Part shown: one piece after another, positions 1 through 7,999 of the stretch
Layout: each line of letters starts with the position of its first letter
How positions within the stretch are numbered: position 1 is the stretch's first letter
From: DASVDK01 sp036562265 [NCBI: Thermodesulfobacteriota bacterium]
Lineage (GTDB): Bacteria > DASVDK01
Reading direction: 5' to 3'
Assembly: GCA_036562265.1 (NCBI GenBank)
Contig: DATCKS010000113.1
Span: forward strand, 1-19,138
Length of the DNA stretch: 19,138 nucleotides
Notes under the pieces: model-generated
The model's input: only the letters and a program-made list of their open reading frames with translations
Told to the model about the DNA's origin: nothing
Database searches by the model: none
Translations under genes and position numbers: made by a program

Positions 1-204
1 CCGCCGCTCGGCGGGTTCCCCGGGGCCACCGACGCCTTCGACTTCCATGCGCGCGCCGGGATCCCCACGATCCCCTCGTTCGGCCCCGGCCTCCTCACGG
101 TCTGTCACGGGCCGAACGAGTACGTCGCGGTCGAGTCGGTCGTGCAGGCGGCGAAGATCTACGCGCTCGCGGCGTTCGACTACCTCGGTGGGGGACGACG
201 ATGA
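1..204 (+). CDS. M20-family metallopeptidase, C-terminal fragment (5' end outside window)
   Basis: The frame is open from base 1 and ends at TGA 202-204, giving 67 residues of C-terminus. The segment [21 protein letters not shown] is followed by [11 protein letters not shown] and a closing helix ([13 protein letters not shown]). This is the end of the catalytic domain in the M20 family (ArgE, DapE and YgeY relatives). The His of CHGPNE corresponds to the last metal-binding histidine of the family. These zinc- or cobalt-dependent enzymes hydrolyse N-acyl or peptide amide bonds. The substrate cannot be told from this fragment. The stop overlaps the ATG of the next gene (ATGA), so the two are probably translated together. 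A second, distinct M20 enzyme, the DapE of the dap operon, lies downstream, so this copy need not be DapE. Family assignment is fairly sure; specificity is open. Confidence 0.8.
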   Translation, partial: PPLGGFPGATDAFDFHARAGIPTIPSFGPGLLTVCHGPNEYVAVESVVQAAKIYALAAFDYLGGGRR

Positions 205-1442
205 CGACGGCAACCTGTCTCGGATGCGTGCGGTGCGGGCGAACGCACCCCCTCTCCGAGCGCTACCGCTGCCCGGCCTGCAGCGGCATCCTCGACGTGC
301 GGTACGACATGGAGGCGGCGCGGCGGGCCGGCGCCGCGGCCGAGGTGACGGCCGACGGGGCCGGCATGTGGGGCGTGCGAACGCTCCTGCCCATCGCCGC
401 GAGCGTGGCGCCGGTCTCCCTCGGCGAGGGGGGAACGCCGCTCGTCTCGGCCCCGCGCCTGGCCGCGCGCCTCGGCGTCGGCGAACTCCTCCTCAAGCTC
501 GAGTCCGCGAACCCGACCGGGTCCTTCAAGGACCGGCCGGTGTCGGTGGCGCTCACGAAGGCGCGCGAAGTCGGCGTCGGCGGCGTCGTCACCGCGTCGA
601 GCGGCAACGCGGGGGCCGCGGTGTCGGCCTACGCGGCGCGCGCCGGCCTGCCGGCGGTCGTCCTCGTCTCCGAGGGGCTCGTCAAGGCCAAGCTCGCGCA
701 GATCGCCATGTACGGCGCCACCCTCGTCGCCGTCCGGGGGCACTTCAGCGCGGCCTACGCCCTGGCCGCCGAGCTGGCCCGGCACACCGGCTGGTACAAC
801 GTGACGACGACCTGCCTCAGCGCCTTCCCGACCGAGGGGAACAAGACCGTTGCGTACGAGCTCCTCAGGCAGTGCGGTGGGGCCGTCCCCGACTGGATCA
901 CGGTGCCGGTCGGCTCGGGCCCCCTGCTCGTCGGGACGCTCAAGGGCTTCGACGAGCTTCGCGCGCTGGGGCTCGCCGACCGCACGCCCCGAATGGTGGC
1001 CGTGCAGGCGGAGGGATGCGCGCCGGTGGCCCGGGCGTTCGCGGCCGGCGCCGACGAGGTGGAGGCGTGGGGGACGCCGGACACCGTGGCGAGCGGCATC
1101 CGCGATCCGCTCCAGGGGTACGCCGACGACGGCACGCTCACGCTCGCCGCCGTGCGCCGGTCGGGCGGGGCGGCGGTGGCGGTGAGCGACGCGCGGATCC
1201 TCGAGGCGACGCGAGACCTCGCGCGGGACGAGGGGATCCTCGCCGAGCCGACCGGCGCGGTCAGCGTGGCCGGCATCGCGGAATTGCGCCGGCGGGGCGT
1301 CATCGAGGCGGGGGCCCGCGTCGTCGCGCTCGTGACCGGCCACGGGCTCAAGGACCCGGCCGTGCTCGCGACGCTCGTGCCCGAGCCGCCGGTGGTCGAG
1401 CCGCGTCTCGACGCGCTCCTGGCGGTGACCGACGCGCAATAA
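201..1442 (+). CDS. thrC: Threonine synthase-like PLP enzyme
   Basis: This 413-residue protein fits threonine synthase, which converts O-phosphohomoserine to threonine with PLP in the cytoplasm. The N-terminus has a zinc-ribbon-like pair of motifs, CVRCG and CPACSG, seen in archaeal-type and many bacterial ThrC proteins. [10 protein letters not shown] contains the PLP Schiff-base lysine, K110. ASSGNAGAA is the phosphate/substrate loop, and GHGLKD near residue 382 is a typical ThrC C-terminal motif. Length is normal for this class. The ATG overlaps the stop of the M20 peptidase upstream by 4 bases. The fold-type II family also includes cysteate synthase and diaminopropionate ammonia-lyase. SFKDRP and GHGLKD favour ThrC, but the usual SFKDRG is altered to SFKDRP, so a related activity is not excluded. 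Confidence 0.85.
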   Translation: MTTATCLGCVRCGRTHPLSERYRCPACSGILDVRYDMEAARRAGAAAEVTADGAGMWGVRTLLPIAASVAPVSLGEGGTPLVSAPRLAARLGVGELLLKLESANPTGSFKDRPVSVALTKAREVGVGGVVTASSGNAGAAVSAYAARAGLPAVVLVSEGLVKAKLAQIAMYGATLVAVRGHFSAAYALAAELARHTGWYNVTTTCLSAFPTEGNKTVAYELLRQCGGAVPDWITVPVGSGPLLVGTLKGFDELRALGLADRTPRMVAVQAEGCAPVARAFAAGADEVEAWGTPDTVASGIRDPLQGYADDGTLTLAAVRRSGGAAVAVSDARILEATRDLARDEGILAEPTGAVSVAGIAELRRRGVIEAGARVVALVTGHGLKDPAVLATLVPEPPVVEPRLDALLAVTDAQ

Positions 1443-1449
1443 TCGGTCG

Positions 1450-2325
1450 ATGGACCGGGAGGCGTCGTTCGGCGTCGACAGCGCCTGCATCGACTGCGAC
1501 CAGTGCCGGCAGATCGCGCCGGCCACGTTCGCCCCGTCGGGCGGTCGCACCGTCGTGCGCCGCCAGCCGGCGAGCCGCGAGGAGACGCGCCTCGCCGCGC
1601 TCGCGCTGATCACCTGCCCGACCGGCGCCATCCACGCCACGCCCGCCGCCAGGCCGGCGGTCCGCCAGGCGGTCGCGTCCCTCCCCGAGGCCGTGACGCC
1701 GGACGGCGCGGTCCTCTTCTGCGGCTACGCCGCGGCGCCGTCGTTCGGCGCGTCGTCGTACCTGATCCGTCGGCCGGAGGGGAACGTCCTGGTCGACTCC
1801 CCGCGCTTCACCGCGCCGCTCGTGCGGCGGCTCGAGGCGCTGGGCGGCGTGGCGCTCATGGTGCTGACGCACAGGGACGACGTCGCCGACCACGCGAAGT
1901 TCGCGGCGCACTTCCGCTGCGAGCGGGTCCTTCACCGCGACGACGTCACCCGAGCCACGCGGGAGGTCGAGCGGCAACCCTCGGGCGACGACCCGGTGCC
2001 GCTGGCCCCCGACCTGCTCTTCGTCCCGACGCCGGGCCACACGCGCGGTCACGCGGTCCTGCTCCACGCCGAGCGGCACCTCTTCTCGGGCGACCACCTC
2101 GCCTTCGATCCGGACGCCTCTGGCCTCGTGGCCTGGCGCGACGTCTGCTGGTGGGACTGGGAGGCGCAGGTCCGTTCGCTCGCCCGCCTCCTCGACCTCA
2201 GGTTCGAGTGGCTCCTGCCGGGCCACGGCCACCGGTATCACGCGCCGCCGGCGCGGATGCGCCGCGAGCTTGTGGCGCTGGTCGGCCGACTCCGATCACA
2301 GTCCCGGCACGAGGGTCGGTGTTAG
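1450..2325 (+). CDS. Ferredoxin-metallo-beta-lactamase fusion protein
   Basis: The protein has 291 residues and two domains. Residues 1-62 are a single-cluster ferredoxin: Cys13, Cys16 and Cys19 (CIDCDQC) plus Cys56 in CPTGAI would bind one [4Fe-4S] or, with one ligand lost, a [3Fe-4S] cluster. Residues 85-290 form a metallo-beta-lactamase fold. They contain the variant metal motif THRDDVADH (His141, Asp147, His148), then PTPGHTRGH (His197), SGDH (Asp215) and a final LPGHGHRYH (His259). The canonical HxHxDH is replaced by a spaced H-R-D-D-V-A-D-H form, which I recall from other uncharacterised homologues. A role as a redox-linked hydrolase or thiol-ester/persulfide enzyme is inference only. 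It starts 7 bases after the threonine synthase stop, so co-transcription is likely. No clear Shine-Dalgarno is seen; the ATG places the cluster motif at a normal distance from the N-terminus. Confidence 0.85.
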   Translation: MDREASFGVDSACIDCDQCRQIAPATFAPSGGRTVVRRQPASREETRLAALALITCPTGAIHATPAARPAVRQAVASLPEAVTPDGAVLFCGYAAAPSFGASSYLIRRPEGNVLVDSPRFTAPLVRRLEALGGVALMVLTHRDDVADHAKFAAHFRCERVLHRDDVTRATREVERQPSGDDPVPLAPDLLFVPTPGHTRGHAVLLHAERHLFSGDHLAFDPDASGLVAWRDVCWWDWEAQVRSLARLLDLRFEWLLPGHGHRYHAPPARMRRELVALVGRLRSQSRHEGRC

Positions 2326-2334
2326 GATGGCGCC

Positions 2335-2823
2335 ATGAGCCGCGTCCTCACGGCCCTTCTCGTCGCGTTCCTCGTCGCCGTCCTGGGCTGCGGGCCCGAT
2401 CCCGGGTCGGTCGGCGCACCCGATCCCGAGGTGGAGGAGGTCGCGCTCGTCCGCGCGGAGGCGCTCGTCGGCCACACGGCCCCGTTCGACCGGCTCGCGG
2501 TGGAGGCAACGGTGGCGCCGCTCGTCGATCGGCCGGCCCCGAACGGCGTCGGCCGCGAGCCGCGCGCCTGGGTCGCCTCGTTCGTGGCCGACGGCGAGTG
2601 GCGGCTCGTCTTCAAGGCCGAGACGGGGCCCTGTCTCGTCGACTGCGCAGGCCAGCGCTACTGGTACTTCGTCGTGTCGCCGGACGGCGAGCCGACCCCC
2701 GCCGGGCGCTACGCCCTGGTCGTCTCGCGAGGGGAGGCGAGGGCCGAAGGGGAGCCGCGGTGGGGCTTCCCGGGCGAGGCCGAGCGGCGACTCCTCGAGA
2801 CGGCGCGCGCCGGCGGTCGCTGA
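2335..2823 (+). CDS. Small predicted lipoprotein of unknown function
   Basis: This 162-residue protein begins with a lipoprotein signal. A hydrophobic stretch (LLVAFLVAV) leads into a lipobox ending at Cys19 (AVLGC), followed by a Gly-Pro-Asp linker. The mature part carries a pair of cysteines in PCLVDCAGQRYWYF and a short beta-rich segment (YFVVSPDGEPTPAGRYALVV) that could be an immunoglobulin-like fold. I do not recognise the family. It would be membrane-anchored and face the periplasm or cell surface. It follows the MBL fusion by 9 bases and precedes the membrane protein by 56 bases, so it may be part of the same transcript. Lipoprotein assignment rests on the visible signal; function is unknown. 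Confidence 0.72.
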   Translation: MSRVLTALLVAFLVAVLGCGPDPGSVGAPDPEVEEVALVRAEALVGHTAPFDRLAVEATVAPLVDRPAPNGVGREPRAWVASFVADGEWRLVFKAETGPCLVDCAGQRYWYFVVSPDGEPTPAGRYALVVSRGEARAEGEPRWGFPGEAERRLLETARAGGR

Positions 2824-2879
2824 CGTCGGCGCCAGGCGCACCCGTCCGCGGGCACGTTCTCGGCACGCGATCGGTTCCC

Positions 2880-4397
2880 ATGACGGCGTCCCGTGGCGCC
2901 CGCGCGGCCCTGTGGCTCGCGCCGGCGGCCGCCCTCTGGGTTGCCTCCCTCGTCCCGCTCTTCTCCGTGCGGCTGCCGCCGCTCTTCGACTACCCCAATC
3001 ACCTCGCGAGGCTCCACATCCTCGCCGTGGGAGAGCGCTCGGACGTCCTGCGGGAGTTCTACGCGATCGAGTGGCGCTTCGTCCCCAACCTCGCGATGGA
3101 CCTCGTCGTGCCGCCCCTGGCGCGGCTCGTCGGGGTCGAGCCGGCGGGACGGCTCTTCATCGCGGCGACCTTCCTCATGCTCGTCGGCGGGACGATGGGG
3201 CTCCACGCCGTGCTGCACCGGCGACTCTCGCCCTGGCCGCTCCTGGCCTTCGTCCTCCTGTACAACAAGATGCTCACCTGGGGGCTCGTCGGGTACCTGT
3301 TCGGCGTCGGGCTCTTCCTCTGGACGCTCGCGGCCTGGATCGCCTCTGCCGGCCGGAACGCGTGGGTCAGGCTCGCCGTCTTCTCCGGCCTGGCGACCGT
3401 TCTCCTGATCTGCCACCTCTACGCCCTCGGCCTCTACGGCGTGTCGGTCGTCGCCTACGAGCTGTCGCGCTTCTGGCGGGCCAGGCGCCGCGGGGCGCCG
3501 CAGCCGGCGAGCGACCTCGCCGTCGCGGTGGGGCAGCTCGTCCTGCCCGTGGCGCTCTTCCTCGCGCTTAGCCCGCTCACGGCCGACGCGACGGCCTTCG
3601 AGCTGCGCCCGTACTGGAAGAAGCTCGCCGCCGGCGTCTCGGTCCTGCAGCTCTACGACGTGCGCCTCGAGGCGGCGGTCGTGGCGCTGGCCGGGATCGC
3701 GTACCTCGTGCTCCTGGCAAGAGGGGTCGTCCGCGTGTCGGCGGACATGGTCGCCCCGCTCGGCGGCCTCGCCGTCTCGTACCTCGCGATGCCCGCCACG
3801 CTCTTCGGTTCCAACCTGGCGGACCGGAGGCTGCCGGTCGCGTTCGCGTTCCTCCTGATCGCCGCGAGCGACGGCGAGTGGCGCGGCGAGCGCTCGCGCC
3901 TGGCGTTTACCACCGCCGTCGTCGCCGTCGTGGCGGTCCAGCTCGGCGTCGTCCATCGGCAGTGGCAGGGGTTCGCGCGGACGTACGAGACGTACTTCCG
4001 GGCGATCGAGGCGCTGCCCGTCGGCGCGAAGCTGATGGTGGTCTACGCCCGCGACGGGTGGACGGACGCGATGACGCCGCCGGTGCAGAACGTCTGGTGC
4101 CTGGCGGTGATCGAGCGGAGCGCCTTCGTCCCGTTCATCTTCGCCAGGCCGGGCCAGCAGCCGCTCGCGCTCACGCCGCGCTATCGGGCGCTCGCGGAGG
4201 CGACGCCCGGTTCCCTGTTCCTCAGGGATGCGCTCGAGGCGCTCCCGCCGGAAGACGCGGGCCCCTTCCGCCGCGACCTCCTCGCCCGCTACGACGTGCT
4301 CGCGGTCGACCGGGTGCGGGCCTTCCCGCGTCCGCCGCCGGCCACGTACCCGCGCATCTTCGAGGAGGGGGACGTGACGCTGTACCGCCTCCACTGA
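2880..4397 (+). CDS. Polytopic membrane protein, possible GT-C-type glycosyltransferase
   Basis: The protein has 505 residues with roughly ten hydrophobic segments from residue 9 to about residue 360, then a soluble C-terminal part of about 145 residues. Just after the first membrane helix lies DYPNHLAR (Asp37). An acidic residue in the first extracytoplasmic loop is a hallmark of GT-C enzymes, which use polyprenyl-phosphate sugars. The layout of many helices plus a periplasmic C-terminal domain agrees. No family-specific signature beyond this is visible, so the functional call is inference. The same frame stays open far upstream (to 1503), but that stretch overlaps the MBL gene and the lipoprotein gene and reads as Arg/Pro/Ala-rich shadow. 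The ATG at 2880 directly precedes the first membrane helix. The Shine-Dalgarno is weak. Confidence 0.75.
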   Translation: MTASRGARAALWLAPAAALWVASLVPLFSVRLPPLFDYPNHLARLHILAVGERSDVLREFYAIEWRFVPNLAMDLVVPPLARLVGVEPAGRLFIAATFLMLVGGTMGLHAVLHRRLSPWPLLAFVLLYNKMLTWGLVGYLFGVGLFLWTLAAWIASAGRNAWVRLAVFSGLATVLLICHLYALGLYGVSVVAYELSRFWRARRRGAPQPASDLAVAVGQLVLPVALFLALSPLTADATAFELRPYWKKLAAGVSVLQLYDVRLEAAVVALAGIAYLVLLARGVVRVSADMVAPLGGLAVSYLAMPATLFGSNLADRRLPVAFAFLLIAASDGEWRGERSRLAFTTAVVAVVAVQLGVVHRQWQGFARTYETYFRAIEALPVGAKLMVVYARDGWTDAMTPPVQNVWCLAVIERSAFVPFIFARPGQQPLALTPRYRALAEATPGSLFLRDALEALPPEDAGPFRRDLLARYDVLAVDRVRAFPRPPPATYPRIFEEGDVTLYRLH

Positions 4398-4453
4398 AGA
4401 CCGCGGCCTTGAAGGCGGCCACGCCGGCCTGGCGTTTGGTACCCTAGACGGCC

Positions 4454-5608
4454 ATGAACGCCGCGCTCCTGGCCACGAAGCCGTACGTCATGGCGGAACT
4501 CGATCGGCTCAAGCAGGCTCGCCTGGCCGCCCGGCTGCCGGTGTACGACTTCGGGGTGGGCGACCCCATCGAGCCGACGCCGCCCTTCATCGTCGAGGCG
4601 CTCAGGCGGGCCGTGCCGGAGGTCTCGCAGTATCCGAGTGTCGCGGGCACGAAGGCGCTCCGCCAGGCGTGCGCCGACTGGGTGAAGCGCCGCTTCGGCG
4701 TCACGCTCGACCCCGAGACCCAGATCCTGCCGACCGCCGGGTCGAAGGAGGCGATCTTCCACCTGGCGCTCGTGCTCGTGGACCCGTCGACGGCCAGGCG
4801 GCGCGTCGTCTACCCGACCCCGGGCTACCCGATCTACGAGGCCGGCGCGCTCTTCGCGGGGGCGGTCGCGCACCCCGTGCCGCTCTCGGCGCGCACCGAC
4901 TTCGCCTTCGACCTCGGCGACGTGCCGGAGGCCGCGCTGGCGGAGACGCGGCTCCTCTGGGTGAACTATCCGCACAACCCCACCGGCAAGGTCGTCGGCC
5001 GAGAGTACTACCGGGCGCTCGTCGACGGCTGCCGTCGCCACGGCATCGTCCTCGCCTCCGACGAGTGCTACGTCGACCTGGCGTTCGACGCCGAGGCGGC
5101 GAGCGTCCTGCAGGTGTCGACCGAGGGCGTGCTCGCGTTCTTCTCGCTCTCCAAGCGGTCGGGGATGACCGGGTACCGGTCGGGCTTCGTCGCGGGCGAC
5201 CCGGAACTGATCGCCCTCTACCGCAAGTTCCGCGCGTTCATGGGGGTGGCGGGGGCGGAGTTCGTCCAGGCGGCCGCCGTGGCGGCCTGGTCGGACGACG
5301 CGCACGTCGCCGAGCGCGCCGCCGTGTTCAAGGCGAAGCGGGATCTGGTCCTGCCGGCGCTCAGGCGACTCGGCTACGAGGTGCGGGCGAGCGAGGGGAC
5401 GTTCTTCCTCTGGCTGCGCGTGCCGCCCGGGGGGCGCGACGGCGGCGACGCCCACGCGCACGCCGCGCGCCTGCTCGAGTCCGGGATCATCGTGAGCCCG
5501 GGCGACGCCTTCGGGCCGGGAGGGGAGGGGTACGTGCGCGTGGCGCTCGTGCCGCCTCTCGAGACCTGCCGGGCGGCGCTCGAGGTCTGGGAACGGATCG
5601 GCATCTGA
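4454..5608 (+). CDS. dapC: Succinyldiaminopimelate aminotransferase-like class I/II aminotransferase
   Basis: This 384-residue PLP aminotransferase is of fold type I. YDFGVGDPIEPTP near the N-terminus, NYPHNPTGK (the Asn that contacts PLP), SDECYVDL (Asp and Tyr) and SLSKRSGMTGYRSGF (PLP lysine K234) are all in place. SLSKRSGMTGYRSGF is the form found in DapC, which transfers an amino group from glutamate to N-succinyl-2-amino-6-oxopimelate. The genes directly downstream, dapD and dapE, encode the steps before and after this one in the succinylase branch of lysine/diaminopimelate synthesis. That context makes DapC much more likely than a general aspartate or alanine aminotransferase. The start chosen is the ATG at 4454, which gives the normal N-terminus. 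Confidence 0.88.
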   Translation: MNAALLATKPYVMAELDRLKQARLAARLPVYDFGVGDPIEPTPPFIVEALRRAVPEVSQYPSVAGTKALRQACADWVKRRFGVTLDPETQILPTAGSKEAIFHLALVLVDPSTARRRVVYPTPGYPIYEAGALFAGAVAHPVPLSARTDFAFDLGDVPEAALAETRLLWVNYPHNPTGKVVGREYYRALVDGCRRHGIVLASDECYVDLAFDAEAASVLQVSTEGVLAFFSLSKRSGMTGYRSGFVAGDPELIALYRKFRAFMGVAGAEFVQAAAVAAWSDDAHVAERAAVFKAKRDLVLPALRRLGYEVRASEGTFFLWLRVPPGGRDGGDAHAHAARLLESGIIVSPGDAFGPGGEGYVRVALVPPLETCRAALEVWERIGI

Positions 5609-5639
5609 GAGCGCGGGCCTGTCCCGCGAGGTGGACATC

Positions 5640-6464
5640 ATGAGTGACGTGGCGCTTCTCGAGCGCGCGATCGTGGAGATCCACGCGGACCCGAAGCGGC
5701 TCGAGTCGACCGAGGGGCGGCAGGTGGTCGAGGCGGTCGTCGACGCGCTCGACCGGGGGCAACTGCGCGTCGCCGAGAAGGTGAACGGCGTCTGGGAGGT
5801 CCGCTCCTGGGTCCAGCAGGCGATCCTGCTCTACTTCCGCGTAAGGCCCATGGCGCGCATCGAGGCGGGCCCCTTCGAGTACCACGACAAGATCCCGCTC
5901 AAGACCGGCTACCCGGAGCGAGGCGTCCGCATCGTGCCGCCCGCCGTCGTGCGCTACGGCGCCTACCTCGAGTCGGGCGTCGTCTGCATGCCGTCCTACG
6001 TGAACATCGGCGCCTGGGTCGGCTCCGGCACGATGGTCGACACCTGGGCGACGGTCGGCTCCTGCGCGCAGATCGGCCGCAACGTCCACCTCGCCGGCGG
6101 CGTCGGCATCGGCGGCGTGCTGGAGCCGCCGGGCGCCCGTCCCGTCATCATCGAGGACGGCTGCTTCATCGGCTCGCGCTGCATCGTCGTGGAGGGGGTG
6201 ATCGTCGAGGAGGAGGCGGTGCTCGGGGCCAACGTGACGATCACCGGCTCGACCCCCATCGTGGACGTGACCGGGCCGGAGCCGGTCACCTACCGCGGCC
6301 GGGTGCCGGCCAGGTCGGTCGTCGTGCCGGGCACGATTCCCAAGACCTACCCGGCCGGCACGTTCAACGTGCAGTGCGCCCTCATCATCGGGCAGCGAAG
6401 CGCGTCGACCGACCGGAAGACCTCCCTCAACCAGGCGCTGCGGGACTTCGGGATCGCCGCGTGA
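5640..6464 (+). CDS. dapD: Tetrahydrodipicolinate N-succinyltransferase
   Basis: The protein has 274 residues, the same length as Escherichia coli DapD as I remember it. It catalyses succinyl-CoA + tetrahydrodipicolinate to N-succinyl-2-amino-6-oxopimelate. An N-terminal helical domain (about 1-100) contains VNGVWEVRSWVQQAILLYFR. It is followed by the left-handed beta-helix of hexapeptide repeats (for example VNIGAWVGSGTMVDTWATVG and VGIGGVLEP), expected to form a trimer with active sites between subunits. I chose the ATG at 5640 over an in-frame GTG at 5631, because GAGGTGG at 5628-5634 is a good ribosome binding site 5 bases before the ATG and overlaps the GTG. The gene lies 31 bases after dapC and overlaps dapE by 4 bases. 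Confidence 0.95.
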   Translation: MSDVALLERAIVEIHADPKRLESTEGRQVVEAVVDALDRGQLRVAEKVNGVWEVRSWVQQAILLYFRVRPMARIEAGPFEYHDKIPLKTGYPERGVRIVPPAVVRYGAYLESGVVCMPSYVNIGAWVGSGTMVDTWATVGSCAQIGRNVHLAGGVGIGGVLEPPGARPVIIEDGCFIGSRCIVVEGVIVEEEAVLGANVTITGSTPIVDVTGPEPVTYRGRVPARSVVVPGTIPKTYPAGTFNVQCALIIGQRSASTDRKTSLNQALRDFGIAA

Positions 6465-7546
6465 GGCCCGGCGCGCGGACGTCGCTCGCGGATCTGGCGC
6501 TCGAGCTCCTGGCGGTCCCGAGCCCGATCGGCCAGGAAGGTCCGCTCGCGGATCTGGTCCAGGAGCGGGTCGCCGCGCTCGGCCCGACCGTCCGGCGCGA
6601 GCGGATCGGTCACAACGTCGTGGCGCGGGTCGACCGCCCGGGCGGGTCCGGCGCCGTCGCCCTCTTCGGGCACCTCGACACCGTTGCCGGCCACGTCGGC
6701 GATCCGGTTCGGCTCGACGGCGACCGTCTCTACGGCTGCGGCGCGAGCGACATGAAGGGCGGCCTCGCCGTGATGCTCGCGCTCCTGGCCGACGCGGCGG
6801 CCTCGAGGACGCCCGGGCCGGCGCTCGTCGCCGTCTTCTACGATCGTGAGGAGGGGCCGTACGCCGAGAGCGGGCTCGGCCCCGTCCTCGAGCGCTCCCG
6901 GCTCCTCGAGGGCATCGACTTCGCCTTCTGCCTCGAGCCGACCGGGGGGGAGGTGCAGGTCGGCTGCCTCGGCGCCCTGCACGCGTGCGTGCGCTTCACA
7001 GGCCGGGCGGCGCACAGCGCGCGGCCCTGGCAGGGCGAGAACGCCATCCACAAGGCGGCCCCCTTCCTCTCGCGCATCGCGGCACGGACGCCGCGCGACG
7101 TGACGATCCAGGGCCTCACCTTTCGGGAAGTGATGAGCGTCACGACGGCGCGCTCCCACGCGGTGCGCAACGTCGTCCCCGACTTCTTCGAGCTGAACGT
7201 GAACTACCGTTTCGCCCCGGACAAGGGGATCGACGCGGCACGGGCCGACGTGCTCGCGATCGTGGGGGGCGAGGCGGAGGTGACCTTCGTCGACGAGGCG
7301 CCGCCGGGACCGGTGGTGCGCGACCACCCGGTCCTCGCGCGCTTCCTCGAGATCACCGGCGCGCCGGTGGCGCCCAAGCAGGCCTGGACCGACGTGGCCC
7401 GCCTCGGACAGGCCGGGATCCCCGCGGTGAACTACGGACCGGGCGAGCCGTCGCAGGCGCATCAGTCGGGGGAGTGGGCGCCGGTCGCGCCGCTCGGCGC
7501 GGCCAGGACGGCGCTGGCCACCCTCCTCGGGCTCGCGGGTACGTAA
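6461..7546 (+). CDS. dapE: Succinyl-diaminopimelate desuccinylase
   Basis: This M20 metallopeptidase hydrolyses N-succinyl-LL-diaminopimelate to LL-diaminopimelate and succinate. GTG 6461 overlaps the dapD stop (GTGA); this start gives 361 residues. An in-frame ATG further upstream lies inside dapD and is rejected. Metal and catalytic residues are visible: His71 and Asp73 in GHLDT, Asp97 in ASDMKGG, Glu130/Glu131 in REEGPY, Glu159 in CLEPTGGE and His334 in QAHQSGEW. His185 in GRAAHSARPWQGENAIH lies in the dimerisation (lid) domain, and the full motif is the one I associate with the Gram-positive/actinobacterial DapE subfamily. With dapC and dapD it completes a three-gene succinylase operon. 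Confidence 0.92.
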   Translation: MRPGARTSLADLALELLAVPSPIGQEGPLADLVQERVAALGPTVRRERIGHNVVARVDRPGGSGAVALFGHLDTVAGHVGDPVRLDGDRLYGCGASDMKGGLAVMLALLADAAASRTPGPALVAVFYDREEGPYAESGLGPVLERSRLLEGIDFAFCLEPTGGEVQVGCLGALHACVRFTGRAAHSARPWQGENAIHKAAPFLSRIAARTPRDVTIQGLTFREVMSVTTARSHAVRNVVPDFFELNVNYRFAPDKGIDAARADVLAIVGGEAEVTFVDEAPPGPVVRDHPVLARFLEITGAPVAPKQAWTDVARLGQAGIPAVNYGPGEPSQAHQSGEWAPVAPLGAARTALATLLGLAGT

Positions 7547-7631
7547 CGGCAAAGCGCCCGGAGCGTCCGCGGGCGGCCCGTGGGGACGGGAGCCGGCCTG
7601 CGGACGGCGGAAAGCCCGGGCCCCAGACGGC

Positions 7632-7665
7632 GACGGGCCGTACGGCGTCTGCCGTACGGCCCGTC
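7632..7665. terminator. Bidirectional hairpin terminator between dapE and HU
   Basis: A perfect 14-bp inverted repeat has arms 7632-7645 and 7652-7665 (GACGGGCCGTACGG and its complement) and a 6-nt loop (CGTCTG). It lies between the convergent dapE (+) and HU (-) genes, 85 bases after the dapE stop. There is no T-tract, so an intrinsic terminator of the classical type is not proven. In such GC-rich genomes strong hairpins without T-runs are common at gene ends. Confidence 0.7.
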
Positions 7666-7670
7666 CGGAA

Positions 7671-7701
7671 CCTTCGAGGATCCCCGTCTCGAAGGGGATC
7701 C
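7671..7701. repeat. Two overlapping, mutually exclusive inverted repeats
   Basis: CCTTCGAG (7671-7678) pairs with CTCGAAGG (7688-7695), and GGATCCCC (7678-7685) pairs with GGGGATCC (7694-7701). Both are perfect 8-bp stems. They share bases, so only one can form at a time. They lie in the 3' region of HU, 10 bases past its stop codon, next to the 14-bp hairpin. A second terminator or an RNA-stability element is plausible. Confidence 0.45.
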
Positions 7702-7711
7702 GCCGCCTGGA

Positions 7712-7999
7712 TTACCGCTTCTTGAGGATCGCGTCCTTCATCGCCTTGGCGACGCGGAAGCGCACCACGCGCTTCGCCGGGATCTTGATGGCCTGGCCGG
7801 TCTGCGGGTTGCGCCCCATGCGCGCCTTCCGGTTCACGAGCACGAGCTTGCCGATGCCCGGGATGGTGAACCCGTTCGCCGCCTGCTTCGCCGCAAGCGC
7901 CGCCTGCTCCTCGAGCAGCATCGCGGCAGTCTTCTTCGGAATGTCGACCTTCGCCGCCAGATGCGCCACGATCTGCGACTTCGTCATCGCTTTGGCCAT
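7712..7999 (-). CDS. HU-family DNA-binding protein
   Basis: This 95-residue nucleoid protein bends and compacts DNA as a dimer. The sequence has the HU/IHF pattern: an N-terminal helical dimerisation part (TKSQIVAHLAAKVDIPKKTA), then FTIPGIGKLVLVNRKARMG. The DNA-binding arm GRNPQTGQAIKIPAKR contains the Asn-Pro tip that intercalates in the minor groove, and the C-terminus is VAKAMKDAILKKR. The start ATG at 7999 follows GGAGGATCC on the minus strand, a good ribosome binding site. A longer reading frame extends upstream to 8737 but overlaps the regulator gene and lacks HU similarity, so it is not used. HU and IHF subunits cannot be told apart with certainty; single-gene context and GRNP favour HU. 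Confidence 0.95.
   Translation of the reverse strand: MAKAMTKSQIVAHLAAKVDIPKKTAAMLLEEQAALAAKQAANGFTIPGIGKLVLVNRKARMGRNPQTGQAIKIPAKRVVRFRVAKAMKDAILKKR

Noticed and set aside
1-204. M20 fragment as part of a selenium-related ygeY cluster
   Set aside because: The C-terminal fragment cannot separate YgeY from other M20 proteins, and the adjacent PLP enzyme looks like threonine synthase and not diaminopropionate ammonia-lyase.
1503-2879. Long upstream extension of the membrane-protein reading frame
   Set aside because: It overlaps the MBL fusion and the lipoprotein gene in another frame. The translation is Arg/Pro/Ala-rich, typical of off-frame GC-rich DNA.
2709-4394. 561-residue open frame antisense to the membrane protein
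   Set aside because: It is rich in Arg, Glu and Asp with no motif, as expected opposite a real GC-rich gene. The plus-strand protein has clear membrane helices.
6483-6557. 15-base direct repeat (CGCTCGCGGATCTGG) 60 bases apart at the start of dapE
   Set aside because: Both copies encode Leu-Ala-Asp-Leu in frame. Two similar helical segments with the same preferred codons explain it.
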